This document shows, piece after piece, positions 27,853-37,884 of a stretch of DNA of 64,000 bases; positions within the stretch are counted from its first letter, which is position 1; the number at the start of each line of letters is the position of its first letter. The position numbers and the translations under genes were made by a program. The notes under the pieces are model-generated. The model ran no database searches. It saw nothing but the letters and a program-made list of their open reading frames with translations, and had not been told where the DNA came from. Origin of the DNA: Acidobacteriota bacterium (lineage in GTDB: Bacteria > Acidobacteriota > Terriglobia > Acidiferrales > UBA7541); the NCBI GenBank assembly GCA_013286465.1, contig JABDFR010000005.1, forward strand, positions 1 to 64,000. The letters are read 5' to 3'.

Positions 27853-29109
27853 GTGGAAGTGGAACCGATCCCGGAACAAGCACAGGAAAAGATCGAGCAA
27901 GTGGCAAGCGCCGATTTGGTGATCGGCGTTCTCGCGGACATCGATCTAAAAAGCCTGGCGACTGTCTGCGACTCGCTGCGAGCGCTTCCTGGATCTCCGC
28001 GAATTGCGATTTTGCGGGATGATCACACGGTTGATCCGGCCGCGGTGAAATCAGACAGCGGATATTCCGGCAGCGCTGACGGCAGCCCATCGGCTTTCGT
28101 GATTCCTTGGCCGCTCTCGCAGCCAAATGGGTCGGGCGCACCAATTTTGAGCATTCCAGCGGCGTATCAGTCGGTTTTTGCAGCGTGCGAGAAATTTGAG
28201 GCGCGCGCTTGTTGCGTGATCGCGTCGAAGCTCGAGACCACCTCGGTGGAATGGATCCGGCAAATGGCGCTGCCACTGCTGGAAGAAGATGCCGATCTGG
28301 TGGTTCCGTATTATGCGCGGCATAAATTCGAAGGATTGATCAATAGCAGCATCGTTGCGCCGCTGACGCGCTGCCTCTACGGGAAGCGAATTCATAATCC
28401 GATGGGGCCGGATCTGGGAATCTCGCAGCGGCTATTTCAGAAGATGGCTGGCGGCGATCGGAATGTGAATCGCGTTCATCCGCTGGCTTCGCTTACACCT
28501 ACCGCGCTCTGCGAGAATTTGCTCGTTTGCGAAGTGTACGTGGGGGCGCGCGTTTACCCGCCCACGGATTGGACCAATATCAGTTCGATCGTGTCGCAGG
28601 TTTTGAGTCCTATTTTTTCGGACATGGAGCGCAACGCTGCTTGCTGGCAGAGAATGCGCGCTTCTAGTTCTGTGCCTGCGATCGGCGATCCGATTATTGT
28701 GTCGCAAGACTCGGGAACGGTTGACATCAGCCGCATGGTCGAGTCGTTTCATCTCGGCAATCGCGACTTGCAGGAAATTTGGGGATTGGTACTGCCGCCA
28801 TCGTCGCTGGTGGAATTGAGGAAGCTGGCGCGCTTGCCGGTGGAGGAATTTCGCATGCCGGACGATTTGTGGGTGCGCATCGTCTACGATTTTGCGCTGG
28901 CGCATCGTCTGCGAACCATCAATCGCGATCACTTATTGAAATCTATGACGCCGCTATATCTCGGCTGGGTCGCGTCGTACGCGCGCGACTTGGAGAATGG
29001 CGGCGGCTTGGCATTGGAACAACGGCTCGAACGTTTATCGGCGGCGTATGAATCCGGCAAGCCTTACTTAGTTTCGCGATGGCGCTGGCCGGACCGGTTC
29101 AATCCGTAA
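27853..29109 (+). CDS. Probable GT-A-fold glycosyltransferase of the glgE operon
   Basis: 418 aa, GTG start with GAGGG 7 nt before it, 28 bp after treS. An N-terminal Rossmann-like half (DLVIGVLADIDLKSL) leads to EEDADLVVPYYARHKFEG, with a DxD-like DAD. Then come PLTRCLYGKRIHNPMGPD and FSDMERNAACW. This pattern recalls GT-A enzymes related to glucosyl-3-phosphoglycerate or mannosylglycerate synthases, but I cannot name the donor or acceptor. No signal peptide or membrane segment is visible, so it is cytoplasmic. Its place suggests a role in making a compatible solute or a primer linked to trehalose/glucan metabolism. Confidence 0.55.
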   Translation: MEVEPIPEQAQEKIEQVASADLVIGVLADIDLKSLATVCDSLRALPGSPRIAILRDDHTVDPAAVKSDSGYSGSADGSPSAFVIPWPLSQPNGSGAPILSIPAAYQSVFAACEKFEARACCVIASKLETTSVEWIRQMALPLLEEDADLVVPYYARHKFEGLINSSIVAPLTRCLYGKRIHNPMGPDLGISQRLFQKMAGGDRNVNRVHPLASLTPTALCENLLVCEVYVGARVYPPTDWTNISSIVSQVLSPIFSDMERNAACWQRMRASSSVPAIGDPIIVSQDSGTVDISRMVESFHLGNRDLQEIWGLVLPPSSLVELRKLARLPVEEFRMPDDLWVRIVYDFALAHRLRTINRDHLLKSMTPLYLGWVASYARDLENGGGLALEQRLERLSAAYESGKPYLVSRWRWPDRFNP

Positions 29110-29137
29110 TTTTGTGTGACGCATAACGGAGGCGATT

Positions 29138-29842
29138 ATGTGGCAACAAATTAAGGAAGCCCTGGCTCAATCTACGGCGCGGTTTTTGACGCGCTTCGCG
29201 GATTTGCTGCCCGGGACGGCGGCGCTGATTCTGGCGGTGCTGGTGTCGATTGTCGTGGGAATTATTCTTGCGGCGATCGTGCGGCGATTGCTGATGAGCA
29301 TGAAGTTCGATCAACGGCTGAGCCACTGGGGATTTCCTTCGCTCTCGGAATGGTCGCCATCGAGCAGCCCGACGCTGCTGGTGTCGCGAGCGATTGCGCT
29401 GTTGGTGATTGTTGCGGGTTTTTTGATCGGCCTCGCGGCGTTTGATGCGGAGTGGACTTCGCTGCTAGCTCGCAGCGTGTTCGCTTATATTCCGAATCTG
29501 ATCGGCGCGGCGCTGGTGCTTTTGTTCGGGACGATTGTGGCGCGGTTTATTGCGCGGGGAGTGTTGATCGGCGCGGTGAATTTAAATCTGCATTACGCGC
29601 GGCTTTTGAGTATTGGAGTGAAGTGGCTGGTGATTGTGCTTGCGGTAGCTATGGCGCTGGAGCATTTGCGAATTGCGCCGGGAATTGTCGAGCTGGCTTT
29701 CGGAATTCTTTTTGGTGGAATTGTTTTCGCGCTGGCGCTGGCCGTCGGGCTTGGTTCGAAGGATTTGGTTTCGAAATCGCTGGAGCGGGATGCTCACAAA
29801 GTGTCGAGCGAGAATATTGAGGAGCCGTTCCGGCACGTTTAG
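29138..29842 (+). CDS. Small mechanosensitive-channel-like membrane protein (TM_helix repeats)
   Basis: 234 aa; ATG with GGAGG 6 nt upstream, 28 bp after the glycosyltransferase. Four or five hydrophobic segments are visible (LILAVLVSIVVGIILAAIV, LLVIVAGFLIGLAAF, IPNLIGAALVLLFGTIVA, WLVIVLAVAMAL, FGGIVFALALAVGLGSKDL). The repeated PxxxxALxxLxxG pattern is that of the conserved TM helix seen in small-conductance mechanosensitive channel relatives, but the MscS beta domain is absent. Co-location with trehalose genes would fit an osmotic role; this is inferred. Confidence 0.6.
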   Translation: MWQQIKEALAQSTARFLTRFADLLPGTAALILAVLVSIVVGIILAAIVRRLLMSMKFDQRLSHWGFPSLSEWSPSSSPTLLVSRAIALLVIVAGFLIGLAAFDAEWTSLLARSVFAYIPNLIGAALVLLFGTIVARFIARGVLIGAVNLNLHYARLLSIGVKWLVIVLAVAMALEHLRIAPGIVELAFGILFGGIVFALALAVGLGSKDLVSKSLERDAHKVSSENIEEPFRHV

Positions 29843-29973
29843 GCGAACCAGACAGAAGCGCCAGAGCGGATGGGATCGATTTCGCTCGGCGATGCGGGAA
29901 AACCGAGAATGCGGGCCGCGGAGTAAGGCTAGTCGTTTCTGAGGCAGCAAATGGCCGGCGACGGGGTGGCTAT

Positions 29974-30924
29974 ATGACAGCTCAGCGGAAGCTATCACAT
30001 GCAAAAGCAGACATCGCGTATCGCGAATTAGGGAAGACGGGAGAGAGAGTTTCATGTATCGGTCTTGGCGGGTATCACTTGGGATTGCCGCGAGTGGAGG
30101 AAGCGGATGCCATCAAGATTTTTCATGCAGCAGTGGATCGCGGGATCAATTTTTCCGATAACTCGTGGGATTACAACGAAGGAGAAAGCGAGCGGCGTGT
30201 CGGGAAGGCTTTGAAGGGCCGCCGGGATAAAGTTTTCGTGATGACCAAATTCGATGGGCGCACGCGGGAGTCGGCGCTGCAGCAATTGGATGAATCGCTT
30301 GAGCGGCTTGGGACCGATCATGTCGATTTGTGGCAGTTTCACGAAAATATTCGTTTGGAGGATCCCGACCGCTTTTTCGCCGAGGGCGGCGCTTGCGAAG
30401 CGATGCTGGAGGCGAAGAAATCCGGGAAGGTGCGCAACTTCGGCTTTACCGGACACAAAGATCCGAGCGTGCATCTGCGAATGCTGGAGTTGGCCGGGAA
30501 AAACAAATTCGAGTTCGATACTGTGCAGATGCCTTTGAACGTCATGGACGCGCACTTTCGCAGTTTTGGGAAAGAAGTTTTGCCGGTGCTGGTGAAGCGC
30601 GGAATTGGCGTGCTGGGAATGAAGCCGATGGGAGACGGAAACCTGCTCAAGAGCAAGAAAGTGAGCGCGCTCGAATGTCTGCACTACGCACTCAGCCTCC
30701 CGACTTCAGTGGTGATCACGGGAATCGACAGCCTGCGGATTCTGGAGCAAGCGTTCGAGGCCGTGAGAACGCTTTCTTCCGTAACTCAACGCGAACTCGC
30801 GGCAATATTGAAAAAGACCAAGTCGGCGGCTTCGAAAGGTGAGTTTGAGCCTTTCAAAACCACCGCGCAGTTCGATTCCACTGCCGCGCATCCCGAGTGG
30901 CTCGGTTCCAGCCAGCAGAATTAA
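29974..30924 (+). CDS. Aldo/keto reductase
   Basis: 316 aa. The (beta/alpha)8 family signature is intact: IGLGGYHLG near the start, the Asp of NFSDNSWDYNEG followed by the Tyr, the catalytic Lys in VMTKFDGR, and the His in LWQFHENI. It should reduce a carbonyl with NADPH; the substrate cannot be told. The end (after about 285) is polar with no Cys cluster, so this is not the ferredoxin-like C-terminal subtype. It sits alone, 131 bp after the preceding gene and convergent with tamB (14-bp gap). Confidence 0.85.
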   Translation: MTAQRKLSHAKADIAYRELGKTGERVSCIGLGGYHLGLPRVEEADAIKIFHAAVDRGINFSDNSWDYNEGESERRVGKALKGRRDKVFVMTKFDGRTRESALQQLDESLERLGTDHVDLWQFHENIRLEDPDRFFAEGGACEAMLEAKKSGKVRNFGFTGHKDPSVHLRMLELAGKNKFEFDTVQMPLNVMDAHFRSFGKEVLPVLVKRGIGVLGMKPMGDGNLLKSKKVSALECLHYALSLPTSVVITGIDSLRILEQAFEAVRTLSSVTQRELAAILKKTKSAASKGEFEPFKTTAQFDSTAAHPEWLGSSQQN

Positions 30925-30938
30925 TTTTCCGGAATAAT

Positions 30939-33900
30939 TCAGAATACTCTGTGAAGCCGCAGATCGATTCCGTAGCCGCCGTTTTGATCGCGGAGAACTG
31001 TGACGGAGACGCGCTTGTTGAGGTCGTAGCGCAGCTGGACCGTTTGACTCTGCGTCGACGTTACGTTTGTGCTGAAGGTGAGCAGCAAACTTCCTGTTAC
31101 GCGCTCTTGAACGGCGATTTGCGCGCCTGGATCTCCCTGGCTGTTGGTCGCCAGCGGATCAATCGTCAATTGCGAAATTCCGGTCAGATTTTCGAGTTTG
31201 CCTGTTACCTGCCCGCTTACGCCTTGCGCCAACACCGATTCGGCCCCCATGGCGGCAGATTGCGACGGCGCCGATGCGGCTTCGGCGGTGGTGTTGCCGA
31301 AAGCCAGCAGGTGGATGATGTCGGCGGAGGCGAGTGCGGGATCCGATGTGTAATTGATGCGCAGACGATCCACAGGGCCGGTCAAATTCAGCGTCACGTT
31401 GTATTGCTCGATCGTCGTGGTCATATAGATATTCATGACTGGATCGGTGCGAACGGGATTGGCAAATTCGATGGTGCCGTTCTGCACCTCGAAACGCTTG
31501 CTCAGGAAGAAAACTTCGCCACCATTCAGCGCGATGCGGCCGAGAATAACCGGTTGGGCAAGAGTCCCGGTGAGATTTAGGTTTGCGGTGCCGCCCATGC
31601 TTAGCTTGCTGCTTTTTAGGCTGATGTCTTCCGCGGATTGAATCGCGAGGCTTAACTTCATATTGCTTTCGAGCGGGGATTGCGGGGCGCCCGTGGAATC
31701 GTGCGAGAAATTGGCGGCGAAATTAGCGAGATCGAAGGCTTGCGTGAAGGAAAGGCTGTTCACGAGGACGCGGCCGGTGAGAGTGGAGTTGCTGGGGCTC
31801 CCTTGAAGATTCATTTGTCCGCTCAAAATCGAGCGGAGACCGGCGGGGTAACGAATGCGGACGGTTTGCGCGTTCAGGTGAAGATTGAAATTGGATTGGC
31901 GTGCGAGATCGATGAAGCCGGTTGCTGAAACAGTTCCGCCACCGGCGGTTCCGGAAAAATTCACGATGTCGGCGCGATTTCCGGAGAGATTGATTTTGGC
32001 GTTTAGTCCTTCGATTCCCACGGGGAGAGCCTGCGTGGTGAAAACTGCATTCTTGATTTCGAACTGACCCTGCATGTTTGGCTGCGAGGCGCTTCCCTCG
32101 CTGTGAATGTGAATCTCCATTTGTCCGGACGACCGAACATCCGGGGCGAATTGCTGGAGGACGGCTAAATCCACCGTGCCATCGGCTACGAGCGCGTAAG
32201 CGGCTCGGCTTTTCAGCGGGATCGTTCCGCCGAAAGTTAGATTTGTGCCGGTGCCTTGGATTTGCGAGGGCGCAATCGTCACGGTTCCGTTTCGATAGTC
32301 GGCGTGAAGCGGTCTCGAAAGTGCCAATTGAGCACTCGCATAGGTAATGTTCAGTGAGGGAATTTCTAGATGCGCTTCGATTTGCTCTGGAGTTTCGAGC
32401 GGGCCTTTGAGAGTGAGGTGAATTTCGGTTTGGCCGGCGAGCTTGGATGCCTGCGTGGGGAAAAAATTGGCGGCGATTGCGGCCACCGGAAGCGCGTGGA
32501 CGTCGAGAGTGGCTGTTGTGTACCAGTTGCCGGTTAGCGCGATGTCGCCTTTTGCTTCGACGGATCCTTGTTCGATGATGGAGTGCACGTCGATGTTGGC
32601 GTGCTGATTGGCGACGCTTAGCTTGGCGACGATATTGGAAATGGTGTGGCCTTGCGTTTGCAATTGCGGCGCGGTGAAACTTGCTTCGAGTTGCGGATTG
32701 CTGATCGTTCCGCTACCGGTCACCGAGACGTCCGCGGCGCCTTGAATGGCGGCTCGTTTTTGCAGCGTGTCGATTTTGTCGAGCTGGATCGCGCCGCTGT
32801 GGAGTTTCACGTCATATTGCTGCGTCGCCAGCCTGTAATTGCCTTCCGCCGAAATTATTCCTGCGGGGATTTGCAATTTCAGATTTGAGTGGATCGCGCC
32901 CGCGTGGGATTCGGCGTTCACTGCCAAACTCTCGATCTCTTCGTTCCATGCAGTGGCTTTCGTGAGCGTGATGGAGGTGGTGCCGTCGGGAGCGGCCCGT
33001 GTGCCTTTGACGGAGATTTTGCCCGACAGCGTGCCGCTGACCGGATAGTGTACGTGCGCAATTTCTTGCGCAGTGGCTGTGGGCATGTTGGCCACCGAGG
33101 CTTGCAGTTCGATCGGGCTGGTTGCTTCGAGCGACCAATCGTTCAGTCCGGCTTTGCCGCTGAAATTAATTTGTTCGTTGCCGGTGGCCTTGAGCGAGCC
33201 AGCTTGAATAATTAGTTCAGACGGATTGGCGTTCACGTTGAGCGCAAGCGATTGCCAGTGGCTTGCGTCAATAGCGAAATTCTGGGCGTTGAGCTTGCCT
33301 TGAATGTGGGGATCTTTTGCGGTGCCCGCGACATGCGCATTCAACGTTGCGCTGCCGGTGAGATCCGGAATTTTTGTGGCAGGGGACGACGGCTGCAACG
33401 CGCTTTGCAGCATGGTGGCCATCAAAGTTACTTCGCGCAGATCGGCGGTGCTGGCTTCGACGTCCAGCGCGGAATTGCCTCGACGACGGGAGCTCAGAGT
33501 CCCATTGATGATTAATTTCGTGTTGGATGTCTGTAGATGGGAATCTGTGAAGACGATTGTGTTCTTCGGAGCGTTGTAGTCGGCTTGCACGAAGCCGTTC
33601 ACCGGTATGCCTTGAGGCGTTACGGATTGCCCCTGGCTGGATATTGCCAGCCGCGCGCGGGCGACAATGTTGTCGATCGAGCCTACCCATGCTGCGCGCA
33701 CGTCGAGATCGGAAGTCCCTTCGAAGGGAATTTGCCGAACGTCGCGCGGAGCGAGAGCGCCGCTGGCTATCGCGAGAGATACGCCTTTTAAAGATGCATC
33801 GAGGCGCGACATCGAATTCGGAGCGCCCACATTTTGCATTTGCCAGTTGGCTCGAGCGCGTCCGCCGAGAATGTTTGCAGCCAGATTTTGCACTCGCAGC

Positions 33901-34904
33901 GTCGCGTCCTTCAGGTCGTAGCTGGCGCTTACTTGCGTGGCGTCAATGGATTGCTGATCAGTGCGCACTTTGAGCTTGCCGCTGCTTGCCTGGCCTTGCA
34001 GGTTCAGTGTTGCAAGGAAGGAGCGCTGCTGATTCGGTTGATAGCCGAGTTTGCCGCTTAGCGCGACATTCCCAATCGGCAGCGACGACAAACGCAGCGC
34101 TTTTGCCAACTCGCCAGTTTCGATATTTCCTTCGTAGGTGCCGTCGATATTTGGGTTCGCGTAATCGCTCATCTGAGCTTTTACGGCAATTCGCGATCCT
34201 GCGGTCGTGATTTGCAGCGGAGTGAGCGAGAGGCCTGCACGTGTGGCTGTAAATTGGAGTTGCAATGCATGCTCGATGGCCTTGAATTGCGCGCCAGAGA
34301 TGCGGCCATTTTCGTAGGAGAGCGATCCCTTATATTCGGCGGCGAGGTGGCTATAGGCGGCGTCGAATTTCAGGCCTTGCAGATCGGCGTCGAGAGGAAT
34401 TTGAGCGTCGTTGTAGTCCAGTTCGCCGGAGCGAATCGCGAGCTCCCCGATCTCAAGATCGAATATCGCGCTGGGTCCATTGCTCCTGGGCCCGCTGGTT
34501 GGAGTTGGCAAATTGCTGCGGCCCTGGGAATCGATTCGCAGATGAACGACGGGCCGGTCGAGCGCCAACTTCCTAAGCTCGAATTTTCCATGCAACAGCG
34601 GGGCGAATCGCAGGCCGACTTCCAGACGAGATGCGCGCGCAAGGACCCCCTCGTTTGCATCCGGCGCTTCGCTGCCATGAACCACAATATTATTCAGATC
34701 GACGCCAAGGTGCGTCCAATGGGTTTCGATTGATTCGATGTCAACGCGCACGCCGGCGCGCGCGAGGGCTTGTCGGCTGATTTCTGTACGCAGGTAGTTT
34801 CGGAACGCGGCAGTGTTCGCCACTACGAGACAGATGAGAATCAGGCAAACGATCAGCGATGTGATGCCGATTAGAATATTTCGGAGAATGCGTTTCTTGC
34901 TCAA
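30939..34904 (-). CDS. tamB: Translocation and assembly module protein TamB (AsmA-like, DUF490)
   Basis: 1321 aa with a TTG start (GGTGAG nearby), 19 bp after tamA. One N-terminal membrane anchor (NILIGITSLIVCLILICLVV) is followed by over 1200 residues of repetitive beta structure, the lipid-groove bridge of AsmA-like proteins. The C-terminal DUF490 domain shows TGSLLLTFSTN and QLRYDLNKRVSVTVLRD and ends in LHRVF. TamB spans the periplasm and works with the Omp85 protein TamA; the family is tied to outer-membrane protein assembly and phospholipid transfer. It is the third gene of a yihY-tamA-tamB operon. Confidence 0.92.
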   Translation of the reverse strand: MSKKRILRNILIGITSLIVCLILICLVVANTAAFRNYLRTEISRQALARAGVRVDIESIETHWTHLGVDLNNIVVHGSEAPDANEGVLARASRLEVGLRFAPLLHGKFELRKLALDRPVVHLRIDSQGRSNLPTPTSGPRSNGPSAIFDLEIGELAIRSGELDYNDAQIPLDADLQGLKFDAAYSHLAAEYKGSLSYENGRISGAQFKAIEHALQLQFTATRAGLSLTPLQITTAGSRIAVKAQMSDYANPNIDGTYEGNIETGELAKALRLSSLPIGNVALSGKLGYQPNQQRSFLATLNLQGQASSGKLKVRTDQQSIDATQVSASYDLKDATLRVQNLAANILGGRARANWQMQNVGAPNSMSRLDASLKGVSLAIASGALAPRDVRQIPFEGTSDLDVRAAWVGSIDNIVARARLAISSQGQSVTPQGIPVNGFVQADYNAPKNTIVFTDSHLQTSNTKLIINGTLSSRRRGNSALDVEASTADLREVTLMATMLQSALQPSSPATKIPDLTGSATLNAHVAGTAKDPHIQGKLNAQNFAIDASHWQSLALNVNANPSELIIQAGSLKATGNEQINFSGKAGLNDWSLEATSPIELQASVANMPTATAQEIAHVHYPVSGTLSGKISVKGTRAAPDGTTSITLTKATAWNEEIESLAVNAESHAGAIHSNLKLQIPAGIISAEGNYRLATQQYDVKLHSGAIQLDKIDTLQKRAAIQGAADVSVTGSGTISNPQLEASFTAPQLQTQGHTISNIVAKLSVANQHANIDVHSIIEQGSVEAKGDIALTGNWYTTATLDVHALPVAAIAANFFPTQASKLAGQTEIHLTLKGPLETPEQIEAHLEIPSLNITYASAQLALSRPLHADYRNGTVTIAPSQIQGTGTNLTFGGTIPLKSRAAYALVADGTVDLAVLQQFAPDVRSSGQMEIHIHSEGSASQPNMQGQFEIKNAVFTTQALPVGIEGLNAKINLSGNRADIVNFSGTAGGGTVSATGFIDLARQSNFNLHLNAQTVRIRYPAGLRSILSGQMNLQGSPSNSTLTGRVLVNSLSFTQAFDLANFAANFSHDSTGAPQSPLESNMKLSLAIQSAEDISLKSSKLSMGGTANLNLTGTLAQPVILGRIALNGGEVFFLSKRFEVQNGTIEFANPVRTDPVMNIYMTTTIEQYNVTLNLTGPVDRLRINYTSDPALASADIIHLLAFGNTTAEAASAPSQSAAMGAESVLAQGVSGQVTGKLENLTGISQLTIDPLATNSQGDPGAQIAVQERVTGSLLLTFSTNVTSTQSQTVQLRYDLNKRVSVTVLRDQNGGYGIDLRLHRVF

Positions 34905-34923
34905 TTCTCACCGCCGCTGGGAA

Positions 34924-37884
34924 TCAAAACGATTGCCCCAATGTTACGAAATATTGCGCCGAGTTCACTCCTGGCACATTTGTGATTCGGTAGCCTACGT
35001 CGAATCTTACTGGCCCGACGGGCGTTTGATAGCGCAGGCCGATGCCGACGGAGTGCGTGAAATCATTGGTGAACTGACGGAAATTAATATTGCTGTAAAC
35101 GTTGCCACCATCGTAGAAAATCGCGCCGCCGAGTCCTTGCTTGAGAGGAATCGGAAAGCGCGCTTCGGAATTCACGATGAAGAGCATATTTCCGCCGACC
35201 GGCACGGCTATGAGCACGCACGTCACGGGATTTGTCGGGTCGGTGCAGACGGCTACCGGCCGCTGAGGTCCCGCGCCATTGATCGGAAATCCGCGGAGCG
35301 AGTCGGCGCCGCCGGAGAAAAAGCGCTCGCTGAGCGGAACATCGCTGTTTCCGAAAGGCTCGGCGAGGCCGAGACGGAGATTGGTGGCCCAGACGAGCCA
35401 CGGCCTCACCGGTACATAAAAAGAAGTTTGCCCGAGAAAGCGCACGAAATTGGCGCTGGCACCCAGTGCTTTTGATGTGACGCTGAAATCAATGGTCTGA
35501 TAAACGCCTTTATGCGCATCGAGCGGCTTGTCGCGCGTATCGCGAATATATTGTCCGTCAAAGGTCGAGAGGCGGACATGTTGGTCTTGCGGGAGCACCA
35601 GGCCGGGAATCAGAATGTTGTAGAGGTCGGTGCGTTGAAAGGTGTAGCGCGCTACGAAGCGCTTGGTGTGCTTAGCGTTCAGCGCTTTTTCCGCCTGAAT
35701 GGACGCGCGGCCGAGATCCGCGGTGTAGATCGGATTTTCTGTGGTGCGTTCGCCAGAAACGCTCAGTAGCGCGCTCCATGAGGAACCGTTGAAATGCGGG
35801 TCGGCATAGGTGAAGAAGACGCGCTGATCGAGGCGCGAAAGCACGGTGCCGATCGTGGCGGTTTCCGCCTGGCCACGCAGATTGTGGCGCGAGAAATCGA
35901 AAAGAAACCGCGGGCCGACATAACTTTTTTGGCTCACTGTAAATTTATTGCCGAGGCTGACGGGCGGAATGCCAGGAACGGCGACCGTGTTCACTGGCAG
36001 GTTTCCGTCTCTGGGAATAATTTCGATACCGCCTCCGATGTCCATTGAATTAAATGGCGCTTCGTGGACTTTGATGAGCACTTCCTCTTGGGTTTGATCC
36101 ACAATCGGGCGCAAAGGCTTTATGCTGGCCCAATCGAAAATGCCCAGGCCGTAAAGATCGCTTTCGGACTGCAAGAACTTGCCTTCGCTTAGCGGCCGCC
36201 CCGGCTGGATCCCGCTGGCGATTTTTCGAACAAACTTAGGCTTGGTGTGATTCGCGCCGAGTAGAACTACTTCGGAAATATTTGCGCCGGGACCTTCCTC
36301 AATCGTGTAAATAACATTTACTTTGTGTGGATCGTCGGGAGTTGGGCTGGCGGCCGAGCGGACGTTGGCATTCAGGTACCCGAGATCGAGATAAGTCGCC
36401 AGCAGGCGGTTGCGGTCGGCCTCGAGAAGCTTTGGCGAAAAAATCTGACCGGGCTTCAGGCGCAGAGCGCGCTTTTTGGAAAGAGCGGCTTCCGATTGCG
36501 TTGTGTTTCCTACGATCTCTAAGGAGGCGACGCGATCTTGAGCGCCTTCCTTGATCAAAAAGGTGACGTCCACCTCGGGCTTAAAATCTTCCACTTTGGG
36601 TTCGATCGCGACGCTTTGGAATCCCTGGTCCTTATATAGCTGCGTCAGCGCCGCGACACTATTCTTCACTAATTGCTCGCTGTAACTTCCATTCGAGAAA
36701 AGGAAAGCTTTTTTCAGAAGGACGTGCGATTTGAGCTCGCGGTCGGAAATATTTTGATTGCCGTCAAAATAGATGCCTTTGAGCTGATGTTTCGCGCCGA
36801 GACTGACTTCATAAACTACGCTCACCACATCGCCTTGCTTGTCCATGCGTGAGTCGGCAGTGGCGTCGAAATAGCCTTTCTTTTGAAAATAAGCTTTCAG
36901 ATTCGATTCGCCTTCGTCGACGAGATCTTGATCGACGGCATCTTCCTCATAGATGGGAATGAGTTTCTGCAAATTTCGTCGGGAGAGCTTTGCGCCTGCC
37001 ACCCGGACGGAAACTTTTGGCCCGGGAGTGACGGCGAGCGTGACATCCACGGTATTAGAGGCCGCGTCGTATTGCGGTGGATTCAGCCGGATGGCTGGAG
37101 CAAGTTGATCCTGCTTTCGCAAATACTTGCGGACATATTGGATCGATTTGGTGACACGCGGCTCGGAATAATACTGACCGGGCTTGAGAGAGACGCGCTT
37201 GAGCTTCGCCCATAAGCCGCGCAGAGCGGATTGCACGTCGGCGGTCTGCTGCTCCGTGAGACCTTTGAATTCGAGAGTGCGAATTTTCGCCTGCCGTTTG
37301 AGCTGGCAGCGAAAAATCAGATTGACGATGCGATGATTTTCGTCGCGACGGGCTTCCGGCGTGACTTCAGCCGCATAAAATCCACGGGAATGTAAGTATT
37401 CGAGCAGGCCCTTCTGGCCTTGCGCCGCCAGTTCCGGGACGTAGGGCGATTGTTCGGGAATATTTACAGCTTGGAGCAGTTCGGTGTAGGGAAAGCGAGT
37501 TCCGGTTCCTTGAAAATCGATCATGCCGACGTAATCCGCCGGCTGAAGAATAAAAAGGACGCGAAGGCCGTCCTGTTCGGGCTCGAGGCTGACTTGCACT
37601 TGCGTGAAGAGCTTCGTTTGCTGAAGGGCCTCGACACTTTCGTGCATGGCCTCGGCTGAAAAAGGTTTTCCTGCCTGCTGCTGAATTAGGCGGCGCAGAT
37701 CCTGAACATTTACGTCCGGTCGAACAGCAATTTCAACACTCGAAACCTGTTGCCCTTCGAAACCTGCAGTGGCCGGTTGCGTTTGCTGCGCCCCGAGCGG
37801 CGCGCTGATGAATAGGAAAACGAGCAGAAGCGCGAGCGCGGCCAAACACGATCGAGCGCAGATTGAGTTCCGCAGCGACCTCAC
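34924..37884 (-). CDS. tamA: Omp85-family outer-membrane assembly protein (TamA/BamA type)
   Basis: 986 aa. Signal peptide (LAALALLLVFLFISAPLGAQ), then several POTRA-like modules (for example VSSVEIAVRPDVNVQDLRRL, IRTLEFKGL, LKGIYFDGNQNISDREL, VASLEIVGNTTQSEAAL), and a C-terminal 16-stranded-type barrel with the Omp85 loop-6 motif SLRGF. The last residues (YFVTLGQSF) end in Phe as expected. It is longer than classical TamA (about 577 aa, three POTRAs), so the POTRA count is higher, perhaps five or six. The symbol rests on its coupling with tamB. The ATG overlaps the yihY stop by 4 bp, so translation is coupled. Confidence 0.88.
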   Translation of the reverse strand: MRSLRNSICARSCLAALALLLVFLFISAPLGAQQTQPATAGFEGQQVSSVEIAVRPDVNVQDLRRLIQQQAGKPFSAEAMHESVEALQQTKLFTQVQVSLEPEQDGLRVLFILQPADYVGMIDFQGTGTRFPYTELLQAVNIPEQSPYVPELAAQGQKGLLEYLHSRGFYAAEVTPEARRDENHRIVNLIFRCQLKRQAKIRTLEFKGLTEQQTADVQSALRGLWAKLKRVSLKPGQYYSEPRVTKSIQYVRKYLRKQDQLAPAIRLNPPQYDAASNTVDVTLAVTPGPKVSVRVAGAKLSRRNLQKLIPIYEEDAVDQDLVDEGESNLKAYFQKKGYFDATADSRMDKQGDVVSVVYEVSLGAKHQLKGIYFDGNQNISDRELKSHVLLKKAFLFSNGSYSEQLVKNSVAALTQLYKDQGFQSVAIEPKVEDFKPEVDVTFLIKEGAQDRVASLEIVGNTTQSEAALSKKRALRLKPGQIFSPKLLEADRNRLLATYLDLGYLNANVRSAASPTPDDPHKVNVIYTIEEGPGANISEVVLLGANHTKPKFVRKIASGIQPGRPLSEGKFLQSESDLYGLGIFDWASIKPLRPIVDQTQEEVLIKVHEAPFNSMDIGGGIEIIPRDGNLPVNTVAVPGIPPVSLGNKFTVSQKSYVGPRFLFDFSRHNLRGQAETATIGTVLSRLDQRVFFTYADPHFNGSSWSALLSVSGERTTENPIYTADLGRASIQAEKALNAKHTKRFVARYTFQRTDLYNILIPGLVLPQDQHVRLSTFDGQYIRDTRDKPLDAHKGVYQTIDFSVTSKALGASANFVRFLGQTSFYVPVRPWLVWATNLRLGLAEPFGNSDVPLSERFFSGGADSLRGFPINGAGPQRPVAVCTDPTNPVTCVLIAVPVGGNMLFIVNSEARFPIPLKQGLGGAIFYDGGNVYSNINFRQFTNDFTHSVGIGLRYQTPVGPVRFDVGYRITNVPGVNSAQYFVTLGQSF

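Noticed and set aside
30897-31580. + strand ORF of 227 aa over the 3' end of tamB
   Set aside because: Shadow of tamB; arginine- and glycine-rich without a ribosome site. The same holds for the many + strand ORFs across tamB and tamA.
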